From positions 1-36,586 of the forward strand of contig NZ_SUPK01000014.1 of assembly GCF_005049045.1 (NCBI RefSeq): 36,586 bases of DNA. Reading direction: 5' to 3'. The notes below the pieces were generated by a model. It worked only from the letters and a program-made list of their open reading frames with translations. It did no database searches and had not been told where the DNA came from. Positions 21,875 to 30,575 of the stretch are shown one piece after another. Made by a program: the position numbers and the translations under genes. Origin of the DNA: Cohnella pontilimi. Its GTDB lineage: Bacteria > Bacillota > Bacilli > Paenibacillales > Paenibacillaceae. How positions within the stretch are numbered: the first letter of the stretch is position 1; each line of letters opens with the position of its first letter.

Positions 21875-22414
21875 ATGAGAGAGCCCGACGACAACCGTTC
21901 CGCATACGCAATACCTTCCTCCGACGTGGAATTGGCCGTTTTGCTTCGCGAACATTACGGCATTCTGTTCCACTATCTGCTAAAGGTGACGATGGACCGG
22001 CCGCTGGCGGAGGACTTGGCGCAAGAAACGATGCTCAAGGCGATCGAGCACATCCGCCGCTACGACGGCAGCTCGAAGTTCTCGTCCTGGCTCATCACCA
22101 TCGGCACGCGGCTGCATCTGGATCTGCTGCGCAGACGACAAAGAGAGCGAAAGCACTTGACGGAACAAGCCCGAACAAACGCTTTGCGCTTCGAGACACT
22201 GGCACGCGGCGGCGAGTGGACAGATTTGTCCGAATCGCTGGCGAGTCTGCCCGATGATGTGAGAACGGCAATCGTACTTAAACATTATTACGGATACACA
22301 TACGAAGAAATCGGCGAGATGATGGCGACCTCGCCGGGTACGGTCAAATCCCGCATCCATAACGGGATTTATAAAATCCGAGAGGAGTGGAAACATGACG
22401 AAGCCAACGGATGA
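21875..22414 (+). CDS. sigY: ECF sigma factor SigY
   Basis: A 179-residue ECF sigma factor. Region 2 is at ~20-90 (HYGILFHYLLKVTMDRPLAEDLAQETMLKA with the DLAQETMLKA core; SKFSSWLITIGTRLHLD) and region 4 at ~118-172 (LASLPDDVRTAIVLKHYYGYTYEEIGEMM, then SPGTVKSRIHNGIYKIREEW). Length and especially the following yxlC-yxlD-yxlE-yxlF-yxlG order identify it as SigY. The ribosome site before the ATG is poor (AGGAAGG at 21852-21858 is 16 bases away), so translation may be weak. The 3' end overlaps yxlC by 20 bases. In B. subtilis SigY is held back by products of its own operon; the same is inferred here. Confidence 0.88.
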   Translation: MREPDDNRSAYAIPSSDVELAVLLREHYGILFHYLLKVTMDRPLAEDLAQETMLKAIEHIRRYDGSSKFSSWLITIGTRLHLDLLRRRQRERKHLTEQARTNALRFETLARGGEWTDLSESLASLPDDVRTAIVLKHYYGYTYEEIGEMMATSPGTVKSRIHNGIYKIREEWKHDEANG

Positions 22415-22736
22415 CGGGAAACACGAGGAGCAGCTGATTCAAGCTCTGCAAGAGACTTGGTCGAATCTGGACCGAACTTTCGAGACTGAACTCACGCCTC
22501 TTCCGGACTGGGAGGCCGTGGTGCGTGAGCAGCGGAGATCGGCCAAGCGAAAGATGTGGAAAGAGCTGGCGATTCTGTGGTCGGTCGCTATTCCGGTACT
22601 TGGGATGTTGTTTTTTCTCGCAACCGGCATGCTTCCATTGTTGATCGCAGTGGAGGCGGCGGCGACGGCAGCTGCAGTTCCTCTTCTCATCGGCGAGATC
22701 AAACGGATGGGCCGGACCGCCAAGGGGAGGAGCTAG
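22395..22736 (+). CDS. yxlC: YxlC, regulator of SigY
   Basis: A 113-residue protein with a soluble, acidic N-terminal half (~1-50, IQALQETWSNLDRTF, then LPDWEAVV) and two membrane segments (~57-75 and ~77-98) before a short basic tail. In B. subtilis YxlC is a negative regulator of SigY encoded directly after it; size, topology and position match. The ATG lies 20 bases inside sigY with GAGGAG upstream, so the sigma factor and its regulator are made together. Confidence 0.82.
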   Translation: MTKPTDDGKHEEQLIQALQETWSNLDRTFETELTPLPDWEAVVREQRRSAKRKMWKELAILWSVAIPVLGMLFFLATGMLPLLIAVEAAATAAAVPLLIGEIKRMGRTAKGRS

Positions 22737-22739
22737 AGC

Positions 22740-22946
22740 GTGAACAAAATTCCCTTGCAGGAAGCGTGGCCGATTTTGATCGCATGCGGCGTGCTCCTGT
22801 TGTGCCAAGGAACGCTGCTGTTTTTGGACGCCCGCAAGCGGGGAGGAAAGGCCTGGTTTTGGGGGCTGTGGGGGCTGATTCAGTTTCCGATGCCGACGAT
22901 TACTTACGCGCTTCTCCTTTGGTGGAAAAAGCGTAAACGAAAATAA
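22740..22946 (+). CDS. yxlD: YxlD, small membrane protein of the SigY operon
   Basis: A 68-residue protein with two hydrophobic segments (~10-28 and ~38-60) separated by LDARKRGGKAWFWG and ended by a very basic tail (WWKKRKRK). As I recall, B. subtilis YxlD has the same length and position and helps restrain SigY. The GTG start follows GGGGAGG (22724-22730) by 9 bases. Only 3 bases separate it from yxlC. Confidence 0.8.
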   Translation: MNKIPLQEAWPILIACGVLLLCQGTLLFLDARKRGGKAWFWGLWGLIQFPMPTITYALLLWWKKRKRK

Positions 22947-22969
22947 AACTTGAAAAGAGGAATTACGAC

Positions 22970-23170
22970 ATGGATGAACAAACGCTATTAAAAGCTCTGC
23001 TGCCGCTCGTTTTTGTAAATTTGGTTTTGGTGATTACCGCCCTCATTTCCTTGTTCAAAGCGCAAGCCGTGAGAGGCGGGAAGAAGTGGGTTTGGGCGCT
23101 CGTGATCATTTTGATCAATATGATCGGACCGATTCTCTACTTCACGATCGGCAAAAAGGAGCAAAACTGA
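22970..23170 (+). CDS. yxlE: YxlE, PLDc_N-type small membrane protein of the SigY operon
   Basis: A 66-residue protein with two membrane segments (~10-30 and ~43-60) and the PLDc_N pattern: a first helix, ISLFKAQAVRGGKKWVWALVI, then NMIGPILYFTIGKKE. This matches B. subtilis YxlE in size, family and position. AAGAGGAATTACGAC precedes the ATG. It ends one base before yxlF begins. Its role in the operon is unclear, though the order suggests help in sensing or in the exporter. Confidence 0.82.
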   Translation: MDEQTLLKALLPLVFVNLVLVITALISLFKAQAVRGGKKWVWALVIILINMIGPILYFTIGKKEQN

Positions 23171-23171
23171 C

Positions 23172-24080
23172 GTGAATCTTCTGGAAGTGAACCGGCTGAC
23201 CCGGTCGTTCGGCTCGGCGAATGCCGTAAAGGATATCAGCTTCGAGATCGGCGATCGCCGGGTCGTGGCTTTACTCGGACCCAACGGAGCCGGCAAAACG
23301 ACGACGCTGTCCATGCTCGCCGGGTTGCTGGAGCCGACCTCGGGGGATATTGTGTTCCCCGGTTTGCAAGGGGATCGCCGGCGCTGGATCGGATTTTTGC
23401 CGCAAATCCCGGTATTCTTCGGCTGGATGACCGGCCGCGAAACAATGGTGACAGCCGGACGACTGTGCGGTTTGTCGGCCAAAGAAGCGGAATCGAGGTC
23501 GGCCGAGCTGCTCGAAACGGTAGGGCTTCGGGACGCGGCCAATCGCAAAGTGTCCGGGTATTCGGGCGGCATGAAGCAGCGGCTCGGTCTGGCCCAAGCT
23601 GTGGTGCACCGGCCGAAGCTGCTCATCCTCGATGAGCCGGTATCGGCGCTGGATCCGGTCGGCCGCCGGGATGTGCTGGATATGCTGCGGACTTGGAAAA
23701 AGGATATGACGATACTTCTGTCGACGCACATTTTGCACGATGCGGAGGAAGTGTGCGACGATCTCATTTTATTGAACCAAGGACGCCTTGTCGCGCAAGG
23801 CACCTTGGAGGAGCTGCAACGGTCGTCCGGTACCGCATCCATCCTCGTGAAAACGGCGGAGAGCGAGAAATCCGGCGCCTGGCTGCAAAGCCTCGCTGCA
23901 TGGCCTGGGGTCCTGAAGGCGGAAGGCGGCGGCTATGAACGGCGGCTGCGCACGAACAAGATCGAAGAGGTGCGGGAAATGCTTCTGAGAAGCGCGGCCG
24001 AGCAGCGAATCCCGATCGTGCAGTTTGAAGCAGGTTTCCCGACGTTGGAACAATGGTTTCTGGAGGCGGTGCGGTCATGA
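23172..24080 (+). CDS. yxlF: YxlF, ABC transporter ATP-binding protein
   Basis: A 302-residue ABC ATPase. Walker A is GPNGAGKTTT (~residues 37-46), the signature is YSGGMKQRLGLAQA (~134-147), Walker B is LLILDEPVSALDP (~153-165) and the switch His is in LLSTHILHDAEEV. The C-terminal ~90 residues are the usual extension of exporter ATPases of the bacitracin or Gliding type. With YxlG it forms a transporter whose substrate is unknown. The GTG start is 11 bases after GGAG. The stop overlaps the yxlG start as ATGA. Confidence 0.87.
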   Translation: MNLLEVNRLTRSFGSANAVKDISFEIGDRRVVALLGPNGAGKTTTLSMLAGLLEPTSGDIVFPGLQGDRRRWIGFLPQIPVFFGWMTGRETMVTAGRLCGLSAKEAESRSAELLETVGLRDAANRKVSGYSGGMKQRLGLAQAVVHRPKLLILDEPVSALDPVGRRDVLDMLRTWKKDMTILLSTHILHDAEEVCDDLILLNQGRLVAQGTLEELQRSSGTASILVKTAESEKSGAWLQSLAAWPGVLKAEGGGYERRLRTNKIEEVREMLLRSAAEQRIPIVQFEAGFPTLEQWFLEAVRS

Positions 24081-24853
24081 ACGCTTTTGTCGTGCTTTGG
24101 AAAAAAGAATGGACGGAAGCGGCCCGCACGTCCAAATTGATCTGGCTTCCGGCGGTGTTCGTCCTGCTCGGGATCACCCAGCCGCTGTTGGCCAAGTTTA
24201 TGCCGGATATTCTGAAATCCGCCGGAAATTTGCCCGCAGGCACGGTGATCGAGATACCGCCTGCCCAACCGGGTGAAGTGCTCGGCCAGACGCTGAGCCA
24301 ATTCGGATCTTTGGGTGTACTCGCCATTTGTTTGGCTTTCATGGGCATGCTGTCCGGTGAGCGCCGCAGCGGCACGGCGGCTTGGATTTTGGTCAAGCCG
24401 GTATCGTCTATTGCGTATATGGCAGCCAAATGGGCGGTATCCACGATGGTTACACTGGGCTCTTTCGCGCTCGGTTACGCGGCCGCATGGTATGAAACCG
24501 CCGTGCTGATCGGCGTGCCGGACACCGGTCATGCTTTGGCCGCAGGTTCGGCGTATGCCGGTTGGCTGGCTTTGATCCTGATCGCCGTGTTGGCGGCAGG
24601 CGCATGGTTTAACGCTCCCGCGGCTGCGGCTTTCATTCCTTTTGGAGCCGCAACACTGCTTCAGCTGGCGGGAAGCTTCCTCCCCGAGCGTCTGAGCGCG
24701 CTGCCATCCGGCTTGGCGGCGGAAGCCGTCTCATCTTTGCAATCGCAGCAATGGCCGGCTGTTTCTGCCGCCGCTCTCACGGCGATCATCGCCGGAGGCT
24801 GCTTGATCGCTCTGGCCGCATGGGGCGTTCGAAGCAGACCGCTTCGCGCCTAA
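24077..24853 (+). CDS. yxlG: YxlG, ABC transporter permease
   Basis: A 258-residue protein with about six membrane segments in the ABC-2 permease pattern: an N-terminal cytosolic KKEWTEAARTSK then a first helix (~20-38), a long extracytoplasmic segment (~45-80), and ERRSGTAAWILVKPVSSIAYMAAKW (~98-122), the typical signature loop of this type. B. subtilis YxlG has nearly the same length. It overlaps yxlF by ATGA and closes the SigY operon. No clear terminator hairpin follows. Confidence 0.84.
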   Translation: MNAFVVLWKKEWTEAARTSKLIWLPAVFVLLGITQPLLAKFMPDILKSAGNLPAGTVIEIPPAQPGEVLGQTLSQFGSLGVLAICLAFMGMLSGERRSGTAAWILVKPVSSIAYMAAKWAVSTMVTLGSFALGYAAAWYETAVLIGVPDTGHALAAGSAYAGWLALILIAVLAAGAWFNAPAAAAFIPFGAATLLQLAGSFLPERLSALPSGLAAEAVSSLQSQQWPAVSAAALTAIIAGGCLIALAAWGVRSRPLRA

Positions 24854-24957
24854 ACGCCGGCACACTCCCCTTCGGTTCATTTTAGATTTGCACAGGGTTA
24901 TGATTTTCTAGTAGGATAGAGTTATGACCGCGTTTAGTCAGGGAGGGGGAGAACGGC

Positions 24958-25335
24958 GTGCTGAAACTGGGAGACCGGGTCGTCATTGTGGGAGACCGTT
25001 TTGAGCAAAATCTTCCGCTCGGGGAATACGGCTATATCTTGGCCTACGATCGCAATAACGACAGCGCATTCGAATATATTATCCGTGTTCCCAAAGCGAA
25101 TCGGCAGTTTTATGTCCCCGCTTCGGATGTGGAACTGGAAGCCGAGCTGCTCACACAGGAAGCGGAACGCGTCGAACGAGAGGCTTTGATCGATTTCGCC
25201 TTGGCCACCCGCAACGAGGAATTGTTCAACCGGATCCTGCGGGGCGCTGAGCACGAAGAGGTAGAAGAAGCCGATAAAGAAGTGCTGAGCCGGGAAGAGT
25301 TTATTCGGCAAGTAAATCTCAAGGCTTGGATATAA
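24958..25335 (+). CDS. IDEAL-domain protein
   Basis: A 125-residue protein. The N-terminal ~60 residues are strand-rich, with KLGDRVVIVGDRF and ANRQFYVPASDVE, resembling a small KOW- or SH3-like barrel. After an acidic linker, LIDFALATRNEELFNRIL (~75-92) fits the IDEAL motif found in several Bacillales proteins, where it is thought to mediate protein contacts. The last residues are EEFIRQVNLKAWI. The GTG start follows GGGAGGGGGAG. Function unknown. A weak promoter (TTGCAC, 18 bases, TAGGAT, about 24887-24916) may drive it. Confidence 0.65.
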   Translation: MLKLGDRVVIVGDRFEQNLPLGEYGYILAYDRNNDSAFEYIIRVPKANRQFYVPASDVELEAELLTQEAERVEREALIDFALATRNEELFNRILRGAEHEEVEEADKEVLSREEFIRQVNLKAWI

Positions 25336-25345
25336 CGTTTCATAG

Positions 25346-25375
25346 AAAAAGAGCCATCCCCCGGATGGCTCTTTT
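25346..25375. terminator. Convergent bidirectional terminator
   Basis: GAGCCATCC (25351-25359) pairs with GGATGGCTC (25363-25371) around CCC, with AAAAA before and TTTT after, so it can end both the IDEAL-domain gene and the minus-strand EAL gene. Confidence 0.92.
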
Positions 25376-25387
25376 GTATGTCACCAC

Positions 25388-26467
25388 TCAAATCTTCGAA
25401 AACAACCTCGACTCCGGTGCCGGGACAGGCTGCGCGCGTCCGAACAGGTAACCCTGAAGCAGCGGCACGCCCGCCCTGCGCAAGTAGTCCCACTCTTGCT
25501 CTCGTTCCACGCCTTCCGCCAATACGACTCCGTTGAATCGGGAAGCTCTGTCCAGCACGTCTTCAATGTGCCGCTGTTTCTCGCGGTCTTGGTCGCAGCG
25601 GCTGACCCATTTGCGGTCCAGCTTCACGTAGTCCGGTTTCAGGCGATCCACCATGTCGACGGTGGCGAATCCAGCACCTACATCGTCTACCGCGAGACGA
25701 ATGCCCAGTTCCCTGTATCGATCGAAAATTTTCGGCATGTCGGGATGATTCAGCCGTTCCGTTTCCACTACCTCGAACACCAAATCTACGGGATCCGTTC
25801 CGGACTCCTTGATCGCGTCGAAGGTGCTCTTCAAGCACGAATCTGCACAATACAACGAAGATGGCAGGAAGTTCACGAAACGAAGCGTTCCTGGCGGCAA
25901 ATGTGCCGCAGCCATATGAATTGCGGAATTACGGGCTTCCCGGTCCAAGAACGAGTGCTGTCCGATTCGCCGCGCTTTGTCGAACAATTCGGCGGGGCGG
26001 AAAGGCATCAGTTCGGGCAGCGGGCGAAGCAGGCATTCATAACCGACAACGTTCGCGTTCGGCTGGACGATGGGCTGCAAATGCGTCGTAAAATAGCGGT
26101 GCAAAATGAACTCGGTAACGCCTCGTCCGCCGATCGTCTCGAACAGACCGGAGAGCGGAATCCACTCGGTGGATTCGCCGTTGCCGTCCGCTTCGGACGT
26201 GCCGCTGTACATGAGCCGGCAGCGGATCGTTTGCGTTTCTTCCTTCAATAAGCCTTTTTGCAGCCGGTCAAGCAGCATGAGCAATTCACGGTAATTGTCA
26301 TAGCGGAATTTGGCGTGATCCAACGGCTCGTCCTGTCCGGAGCCTTCGGCATAATCCCGGATCGTATCGTGTAAACGCGGATAAGTATCCAAATCCTCCG
26401 TGACAAACTGAATTTGACCTTTGTCCCGGATCGGAGCATTGTATGTGTCATGGAAGGGTGTCGTCAT
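25388..26467 (-). CDS. EAL-domain c-di-GMP phosphodiesterase-like protein
   Basis: A 359-residue protein. Residues ~1-120 form an unrecognised soluble domain; ~125-350 are an EAL domain. The usual catalytic positions are kept: E144 (in YECLLRP, so ECL rather than EAL), N199 (VNFLP), E232 or E235 (FEVVETE), D261-D262, K282 (VKLD), E318 (AEGVE) and Q338 (QGYLFG). Loop 6 reads DDVGAGFA instead of the usual DDFGTGYS. It may degrade c-di-GMP or act as a binding protein; the former is favoured because all metal and catalytic residues remain. The ATG at 26467 is chosen because GGAGG lies about 10 bases upstream on the minus strand. No membrane segment is seen. Confidence 0.85.
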   Translation of the reverse strand: MTTPFHDTYNAPIRDKGQIQFVTEDLDTYPRLHDTIRDYAEGSGQDEPLDHAKFRYDNYRELLMLLDRLQKGLLKEETQTIRCRLMYSGTSEADGNGESTEWIPLSGLFETIGGRGVTEFILHRYFTTHLQPIVQPNANVVGYECLLRPLPELMPFRPAELFDKARRIGQHSFLDREARNSAIHMAAAHLPPGTLRFVNFLPSSLYCADSCLKSTFDAIKESGTDPVDLVFEVVETERLNHPDMPKIFDRYRELGIRLAVDDVGAGFATVDMVDRLKPDYVKLDRKWVSRCDQDREKQRHIEDVLDRASRFNGVVLAEGVEREQEWDYLRRAGVPLLQGYLFGRAQPVPAPESRLFSKI

Positions 26468-26556
26468 TTTAGGTGTCCTCCCTGGCAGGTTCTTGTGATG
26501 TTCCCTTTTATTACCCGCCGGAAGCGCGTTTGAATCGGTGCGGGGTATCTCCGCAA

Positions 26557-26585
26557 TTGAGTTCGCCCGGGTTGTCCGATATAAT
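26557..26585 (+). promoter_or_regulatory. Sigma-A-type promoter of gatCAB
   Basis: TTGAGT (26557-26562), a 17-base spacer, and a perfect TATAAT (26580-26585). Transcription would start near 26592, about 40 bases before the gatC ATG. Confidence 0.8.
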
Positions 26586-26630
26586 GAAAAGAATGACGAA
26601 CGACTGTAATTGGCAGGAGGAACGGGTCGT

Positions 26631-26918
26631 ATGAGCATTACCGTAAAAGACGTAGAACACGTGGCGGCATTGGCTCGTCTGGATTTATCGGAGCAGGAGA
26701 AAGAAGCGTTCACCGGCCAGTTGAACGCCATTCTCGGTTACGCGGACAAGCTGAATGAGCTGGATACTTCGGGAATCGAGCCTACCAGTCATGTGCTGCC
26801 TCTGTTTAATGTAATGAGAGAAGACGAGGTCCGGCCGTCGCTGCCGATCGAAGAAGTACTGGCCAATGCACCGGAAGAGGAAGACGGACAGTTCAAGGTT
26901 CCGGCGGTATTGGATTAA
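26631..26918 (+). CDS. gatC: Asp/Glu-tRNA amidotransferase subunit C
   Basis: The 95-residue protein has the GatC pattern: an N-terminal [19 protein letters not shown] helix, a [22 protein letters not shown] middle and a [29 protein letters not shown] end. GatC wraps around GatA and stabilises the GatCAB complex, which converts Glu-tRNA(Gln) and Asp-tRNA(Asn) to Gln- and Asn-tRNA. GGAGGAACGGGTC precedes the ATG. It is the first gene of gatCAB, 43 bases before gatA. Confidence 0.93.
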   Translation: MSITVKDVEHVAALARLDLSEQEKEAFTGQLNAILGYADKLNELDTSGIEPTSHVLPLFNVMREDEVRPSLPIEEVLANAPEEEDGQFKVPAVLD

Positions 26919-26961
26919 GCGGGGCTGTGAAATGAGCGGAGGATTGAAGGAGGAACCGGCT

Positions 26962-28422
26962 TTGTCGCTTTTTGACCTGCGATTGACGGATTTGCATAAT
27001 AAACTGGCGCATAGAGAACTATCGGTGACCGATTTGGTGGAGCATTCACTGAAACGGATTCAGGCTACCGATGGGCAAATCGGCGCTTTTTTGACATTGG
27101 ACGAAGAAGGCGCGCGCGAAGAGGCGGCAAAACTCGACCGTCAGCTCGCGTCCGGCGGGGAGCGGGGACTGCTATTCGGGCTGCCGTCCGGATTGAAGGA
27201 CAACATGGTAACCAAAGGTTTGCGCACGACCTGTGGAAGTAAGTTTCTGGAAAATTATGTTCCCGTGCATGATGCCACCGTGGTGAACAAGCTGCGCTCG
27301 GCGCAATCGGTGACCATGGGCAAGCTGAATATGGACGAATTCGCCATGGGCGGCTCCAACGAGAACTCCGCTTACCACCCGGTGCGGAATCCGTGGGATC
27401 CAACCCGGGTTCCCGGCGGTTCCAGCGGCGGGTCTGCCGCGGCGGTCGCCGCGGGTCAATTGTATTTCGCTCTCGGCTCGGACACCGGCGGGTCGATCCG
27501 CCAGCCAGCCGCGTACTGCGGCGTCGTCGGCCTGAAGCCGACCTACGGGCTCGTGTCCCGTTTCGGTCTGGTGGCGTTCGCTTCTTCCTTGGATCAGATC
27601 GGCCCGATTACCAAAAATGTCGAGGATGCGGCGTACGTGCTGCAAGCGATTGCCGGTCACGATGAACTGGACTCGACTTCGGCGAACGTGGAGATCCCGG
27701 ATTACACCGCGGCGCTTACGGGCAATGTGCGCGGGCTGCGCATCGGCGTGCCCAAAGAATATCTTGGACAAGGCGTCGATCCGCAAGTGAAGGAGCGCGT
27801 GCTCGAATCGCTCCGGGTGTTCGAGTCGCTCGGCGCCGTATGGGAGGAAGTTTCGCTGCCGCATACGGAATATGCGGTGTCGGCTTATTATTTGCTGGCA
27901 TCGTCCGAAGCATCCTCCAACCTCGCCCGTTTCGACGGGGTGCGTTACGGAGTGCGCGCCGAAGATCCGGCCAATTTGATGGATCTGTACCGCCGCTCGC
28001 GAAGCGAGGGTTTCGGCCCGGAAGTGAAACGCCGGATCATGCTCGGAACCTACTCGCTGAGCTCCGGCTACTACGATGCTTACTATAAAAAAGCCCAGCA
28101 AGTCCGGACGCTCATCAAGCGCGATTTCGACCAGGTGCTGGAGAAGTACGACCTGATCATCGGCCCGACCGCCCCGACGCCGGCTTTCCAGCTCGGCGAG
28201 CAAGTGGACGATCCGCTGACCATGTATCTGAACGACATTCTCACGATTCCGGTCAGCCTGGCGGGCGTACCGGCCGTCAGCATCCCTTGCGGATTCGCCG
28301 ACGGTCTTCCGGTCGGCCTGCAAATTATCGGCAAGCCGTTCGATGAAACGACGGTGCTTCGCGCCGCGCACGCTTTCGAAAGCAATACCGATCATCATAC
28401 CCGCCGCCCGGCGCTGTCCTGA
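26962..28422 (+). CDS. gatA: Asp/Glu-tRNA amidotransferase subunit A
   Basis: The 486-residue amidase subunit releases ammonia from glutamine. The Ser-cisSer-Lys triad is visible: Lys in PSGLKDNMV (~76), Ser in [12 protein letters not shown] (~175), and the Gly/Ser-rich amidase signature [14 protein letters not shown] (~150-163). The TTG at 26962 is preferred over an ATG at 26932: AAGGAGGA (26947-26954) lies 7 bases before it, and the product then starts [11 protein letters not shown], as in the Bacillus GatA proteins I recall, at the usual ~485 residues. It precedes gatB by 13 bases. Confidence 0.93.
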   Translation: MSLFDLRLTDLHNKLAHRELSVTDLVEHSLKRIQATDGQIGAFLTLDEEGAREEAAKLDRQLASGGERGLLFGLPSGLKDNMVTKGLRTTCGSKFLENYVPVHDATVVNKLRSAQSVTMGKLNMDEFAMGGSNENSAYHPVRNPWDPTRVPGGSSGGSAAAVAAGQLYFALGSDTGGSIRQPAAYCGVVGLKPTYGLVSRFGLVAFASSLDQIGPITKNVEDAAYVLQAIAGHDELDSTSANVEIPDYTAALTGNVRGLRIGVPKEYLGQGVDPQVKERVLESLRVFESLGAVWEEVSLPHTEYAVSAYYLLASSEASSNLARFDGVRYGVRAEDPANLMDLYRRSRSEGFGPEVKRRIMLGTYSLSSGYYDAYYKKAQQVRTLIKRDFDQVLEKYDLIIGPTAPTPAFQLGEQVDDPLTMYLNDILTIPVSLAGVPAVSIPCGFADGLPVGLQIIGKPFDETTVLRAAHAFESNTDHHTRRPALS

Positions 28423-28435
28423 GGAGGTCCGAGGC

Positions 28436-29878
28436 ATGTCCCTTTTAACGAAATATGAAACGGTCGTCGGGCTGGAAGTGCACGTCGAGCTGCATACGAA
28501 ATCCAAAATTTTTTGCGGCTGCTCGACTTCGTTCGGCGCTCCGCCGAATACGCATACGTGTCCGATCTGCCTCGGTCATCCCGGCGTGCTGCCGGTACTG
28601 AACCGCCAGGCGGTGGAATACGCGATGAAAGCCGCCATGGCGATCAACTGCGAAATCGCGGAATGGTGCAAATTCGACCGTAAAAACTACTTCTATCCCG
28701 ATTCCCCGAAAGCTTACCAAATTTCCCAGTACGATCAGCCCATCGGGCAGAACGGCTGGATCGACATCGAAGTGAACGGCGTCACGAAGCGGATCGGCAT
28801 CACCCGGCTGCATTTGGAAGAAGATGCGGGCAAGCTTACGCACATCGAAGGCGGGCTCGGTTCGCTTGTCGATTTCAACCGGGTGGGCACTCCGCTGCTC
28901 GAGATCGTGTCGGAGCCGGACATCCGTTCGCCGGAAGAAGCGAAAGCTTATTTGGAAAAGCTGAAAGCGATCATGCAGTACTGCGACGTATCCGACGTCA
29001 AAATGGAACAAGGCTCGCTCCGCTGCGACGCCAACATCAGCATGCGTCCTTATGGACAGGAGAAGTTCGGTATACGGGCGGAATTGAAAAATATGAACTC
29101 GTTCCGGGGTGTGCAGCGCGGTCTCGAGTATGAGCAGGTGCGGCAGGCCGAGATTCTGGAAGACGGAGGAACGGTCGTTCAAGAAACCCGCCGCTGGGAC
29201 GAGGGGCAAGGCAAAACGTTCAGCATGCGCGGCAAGGAAGAAGCGCATGATTATCGTTATTTTCCGGATCCTGACCTTGTACGGATCCATATCGACGATG
29301 AATGGAAAGCGCGAGTGCGCGCCTCGATTCCGGAGCTGCCGGACGCCCGTCAAGCACGCTACGTGTCGCAATACGGACTGCCCTCCTACGATGCCGGCAT
29401 TCTGACGGCTTCCATCAAGGTGGCGGATTTGTTCGAGGACAGCCTTCGCTACACCGGCGATGCCAAAGCTTCGGCCAACTGGATCATGGGCGAGCTGCTC
29501 GCCTATCTGAACGCGAACTCGCTGGAGCTGGAAGATGTGAAGATTACCGGTCAAGGCCTCGGCGAGATGATCGCTTTGATCGAGAAAGGCACGATCAGCA
29601 CCAAAATCGCCAAGACGGTCTTCAAAGCGATGATGGAGAGCGGCAAATCGCCGCAGCAGATCGTCGAAGAGCAGGGTCTGGTGCAGATCAGCGACGAAGG
29701 AGCGATTCTGGCAGTTGTGGACGCCGTGATCGCAGCCAACCCGCAATCTGTGGAAGACTTCCGCAACGGCAAGGACAAAGCGATCGGATTCCTTGTCGGG
29801 CAAATCATGAAAGAAACGAAAGGTAAAGCCAACCCGGGCCTCGTGAACAAGCTTCTTACGGACCGGCTGAAACGATAA
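28436..29878 (+). CDS. gatB: Asp/Glu-tRNA amidotransferase subunit B
   Basis: The 480-residue subunit binds the misacylated tRNA and activates it with ATP. It has the GatB start [15 protein letters not shown], zinc-binding Cys pairs (CGCSTSF and CPICLGHPG), [18 protein letters not shown], and the signature LRCDANIS (~199-206). The last ~150 residues are the helical and YqeY-like tail domains ([19 protein letters not shown], then [13 protein letters not shown]). GAGGAGGT precedes the ATG. It is the last gene of the operon, followed by a terminator. Confidence 0.95.
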   Translation: MSLLTKYETVVGLEVHVELHTKSKIFCGCSTSFGAPPNTHTCPICLGHPGVLPVLNRQAVEYAMKAAMAINCEIAEWCKFDRKNYFYPDSPKAYQISQYDQPIGQNGWIDIEVNGVTKRIGITRLHLEEDAGKLTHIEGGLGSLVDFNRVGTPLLEIVSEPDIRSPEEAKAYLEKLKAIMQYCDVSDVKMEQGSLRCDANISMRPYGQEKFGIRAELKNMNSFRGVQRGLEYEQVRQAEILEDGGTVVQETRRWDEGQGKTFSMRGKEEAHDYRYFPDPDLVRIHIDDEWKARVRASIPELPDARQARYVSQYGLPSYDAGILTASIKVADLFEDSLRYTGDAKASANWIMGELLAYLNANSLELEDVKITGQGLGEMIALIEKGTISTKIAKTVFKAMMESGKSPQQIVEEQGLVQISDEGAILAVVDAVIAANPQSVEDFRNGKDKAIGFLVGQIMKETKGKANPGLVNKLLTDRLKR

Positions 29879-29884
29879 TGCGAG

Positions 29885-29930
29885 GAAAGCGGCCTATTCG
29901 CCCGAACGGCGGGTAAGCCGCTTTCTTTTT
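29885..29930 (+). terminator. Intrinsic terminator of gatCAB
   Basis: GAAAGCGGC (29885-29893) pairs with GCCGCTTTC (29917-29925), with an inner CCCG/CGGG pairing, then TTTTT. Confidence 0.92.
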
Positions 29931-29955
29931 GCAAGAAGATGGAGGGGTATGCTTC

Positions 29956-30435
29956 ATGCTTCAAGTGGAACGGCTTCATTTGTCGGTACCGGACACCGCG
30001 GAACAATTGTGGGCGCTGCAGCACGCTGCCTATCGGGAAGAGGCGAAGCGGATCGGGGTGTCCGATTTGCCGCCTCTCCGGGATACGATCGCTTCTCTTC
30101 AAGCTTGCCGGGAAACGTTTTACGGTTGTTACAACGAGGACGGTGAGCTTATCGGAGCAGTTTCCACCGAAGAGGAGGCTCCCGGGAAAACGGTGATTTG
30201 CCGCATGATGGTGCGTCCGGACCAGTTTCGGCAGGGCATCGGAAGCCGCTTGCTCCGCCACGTGATTGGGGCGGCCGAGCCGAGCAGCGAATTGACGGTC
30301 ACCTCGGAAATCCGCAATGAGCCGGCTCTTCGCCTTTATGAGGGGCACGGGTTCCGGCGGGTTTCCACGTTTTCTCCGGCGCCGGACATTCAGATGGTAC
30401 TCTTTACGTTGCCGGTGGATGAGTCCGTACGGTAA
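29956..30435 (+). CDS. GNAT-family N-acetyltransferase
   Basis: A 159-residue protein with the GNAT fold: an N-terminal strand-helix, ELIGAVSTEEE (~62-72), a central VICRMMVRPDQFRQGIGSRLLRHV (~79-102) carrying the acetyl-CoA pyrophosphate loop R.GIGS.LL, and NEPALRLYEGHGFRRVSTF (~119-137) near the end. It should acetylate a small molecule or protein; the substrate cannot be read. The ATG at 29956 has GGAGGGG 8 bases upstream. It is a single gene between a terminator and the promoter at 30489. Confidence 0.85.
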   Translation: MLQVERLHLSVPDTAEQLWALQHAAYREEAKRIGVSDLPPLRDTIASLQACRETFYGCYNEDGELIGAVSTEEEAPGKTVICRMMVRPDQFRQGIGSRLLRHVIGAAEPSSELTVTSEIRNEPALRLYEGHGFRRVSTFSPAPDIQMVLFTLPVDESVR

Positions 30436-30488
30436 GAGCCGGGAGCAGACCAAGACTTCCGACCAGGCGGCCCCCCGTCCCCAAACCG

Positions 30489-30518
30489 TTGTTGGGCCAA
30501 AAATCACCATGTTACAAT
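30489..30518 (+). promoter_or_regulatory. Sigma-A-type promoter of the TM2/DUF4097 operon
   Basis: TTGTTG (30489-30494), an 18-base spacer, and TACAAT (30513-30518), about 57 bases before the first ATG. Confidence 0.65.
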
Positions 30519-30575
30519 GAGGAAAATTGCTTGGGGATCCAGGCAACGGAGATGAAATTGACGGAGGAGTCCACG

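Noticed and set aside
26932..26961. ATG start for gatA at 26932
   Set aside because: It has no proper ribosome site, and the TTG at 26962 gives the usual GatA N-terminus and length.
28445..29803. 452-residue open frame on the minus strand
   Set aside because: It is antisense to gatB, whose identity is certain, and shows no domain.
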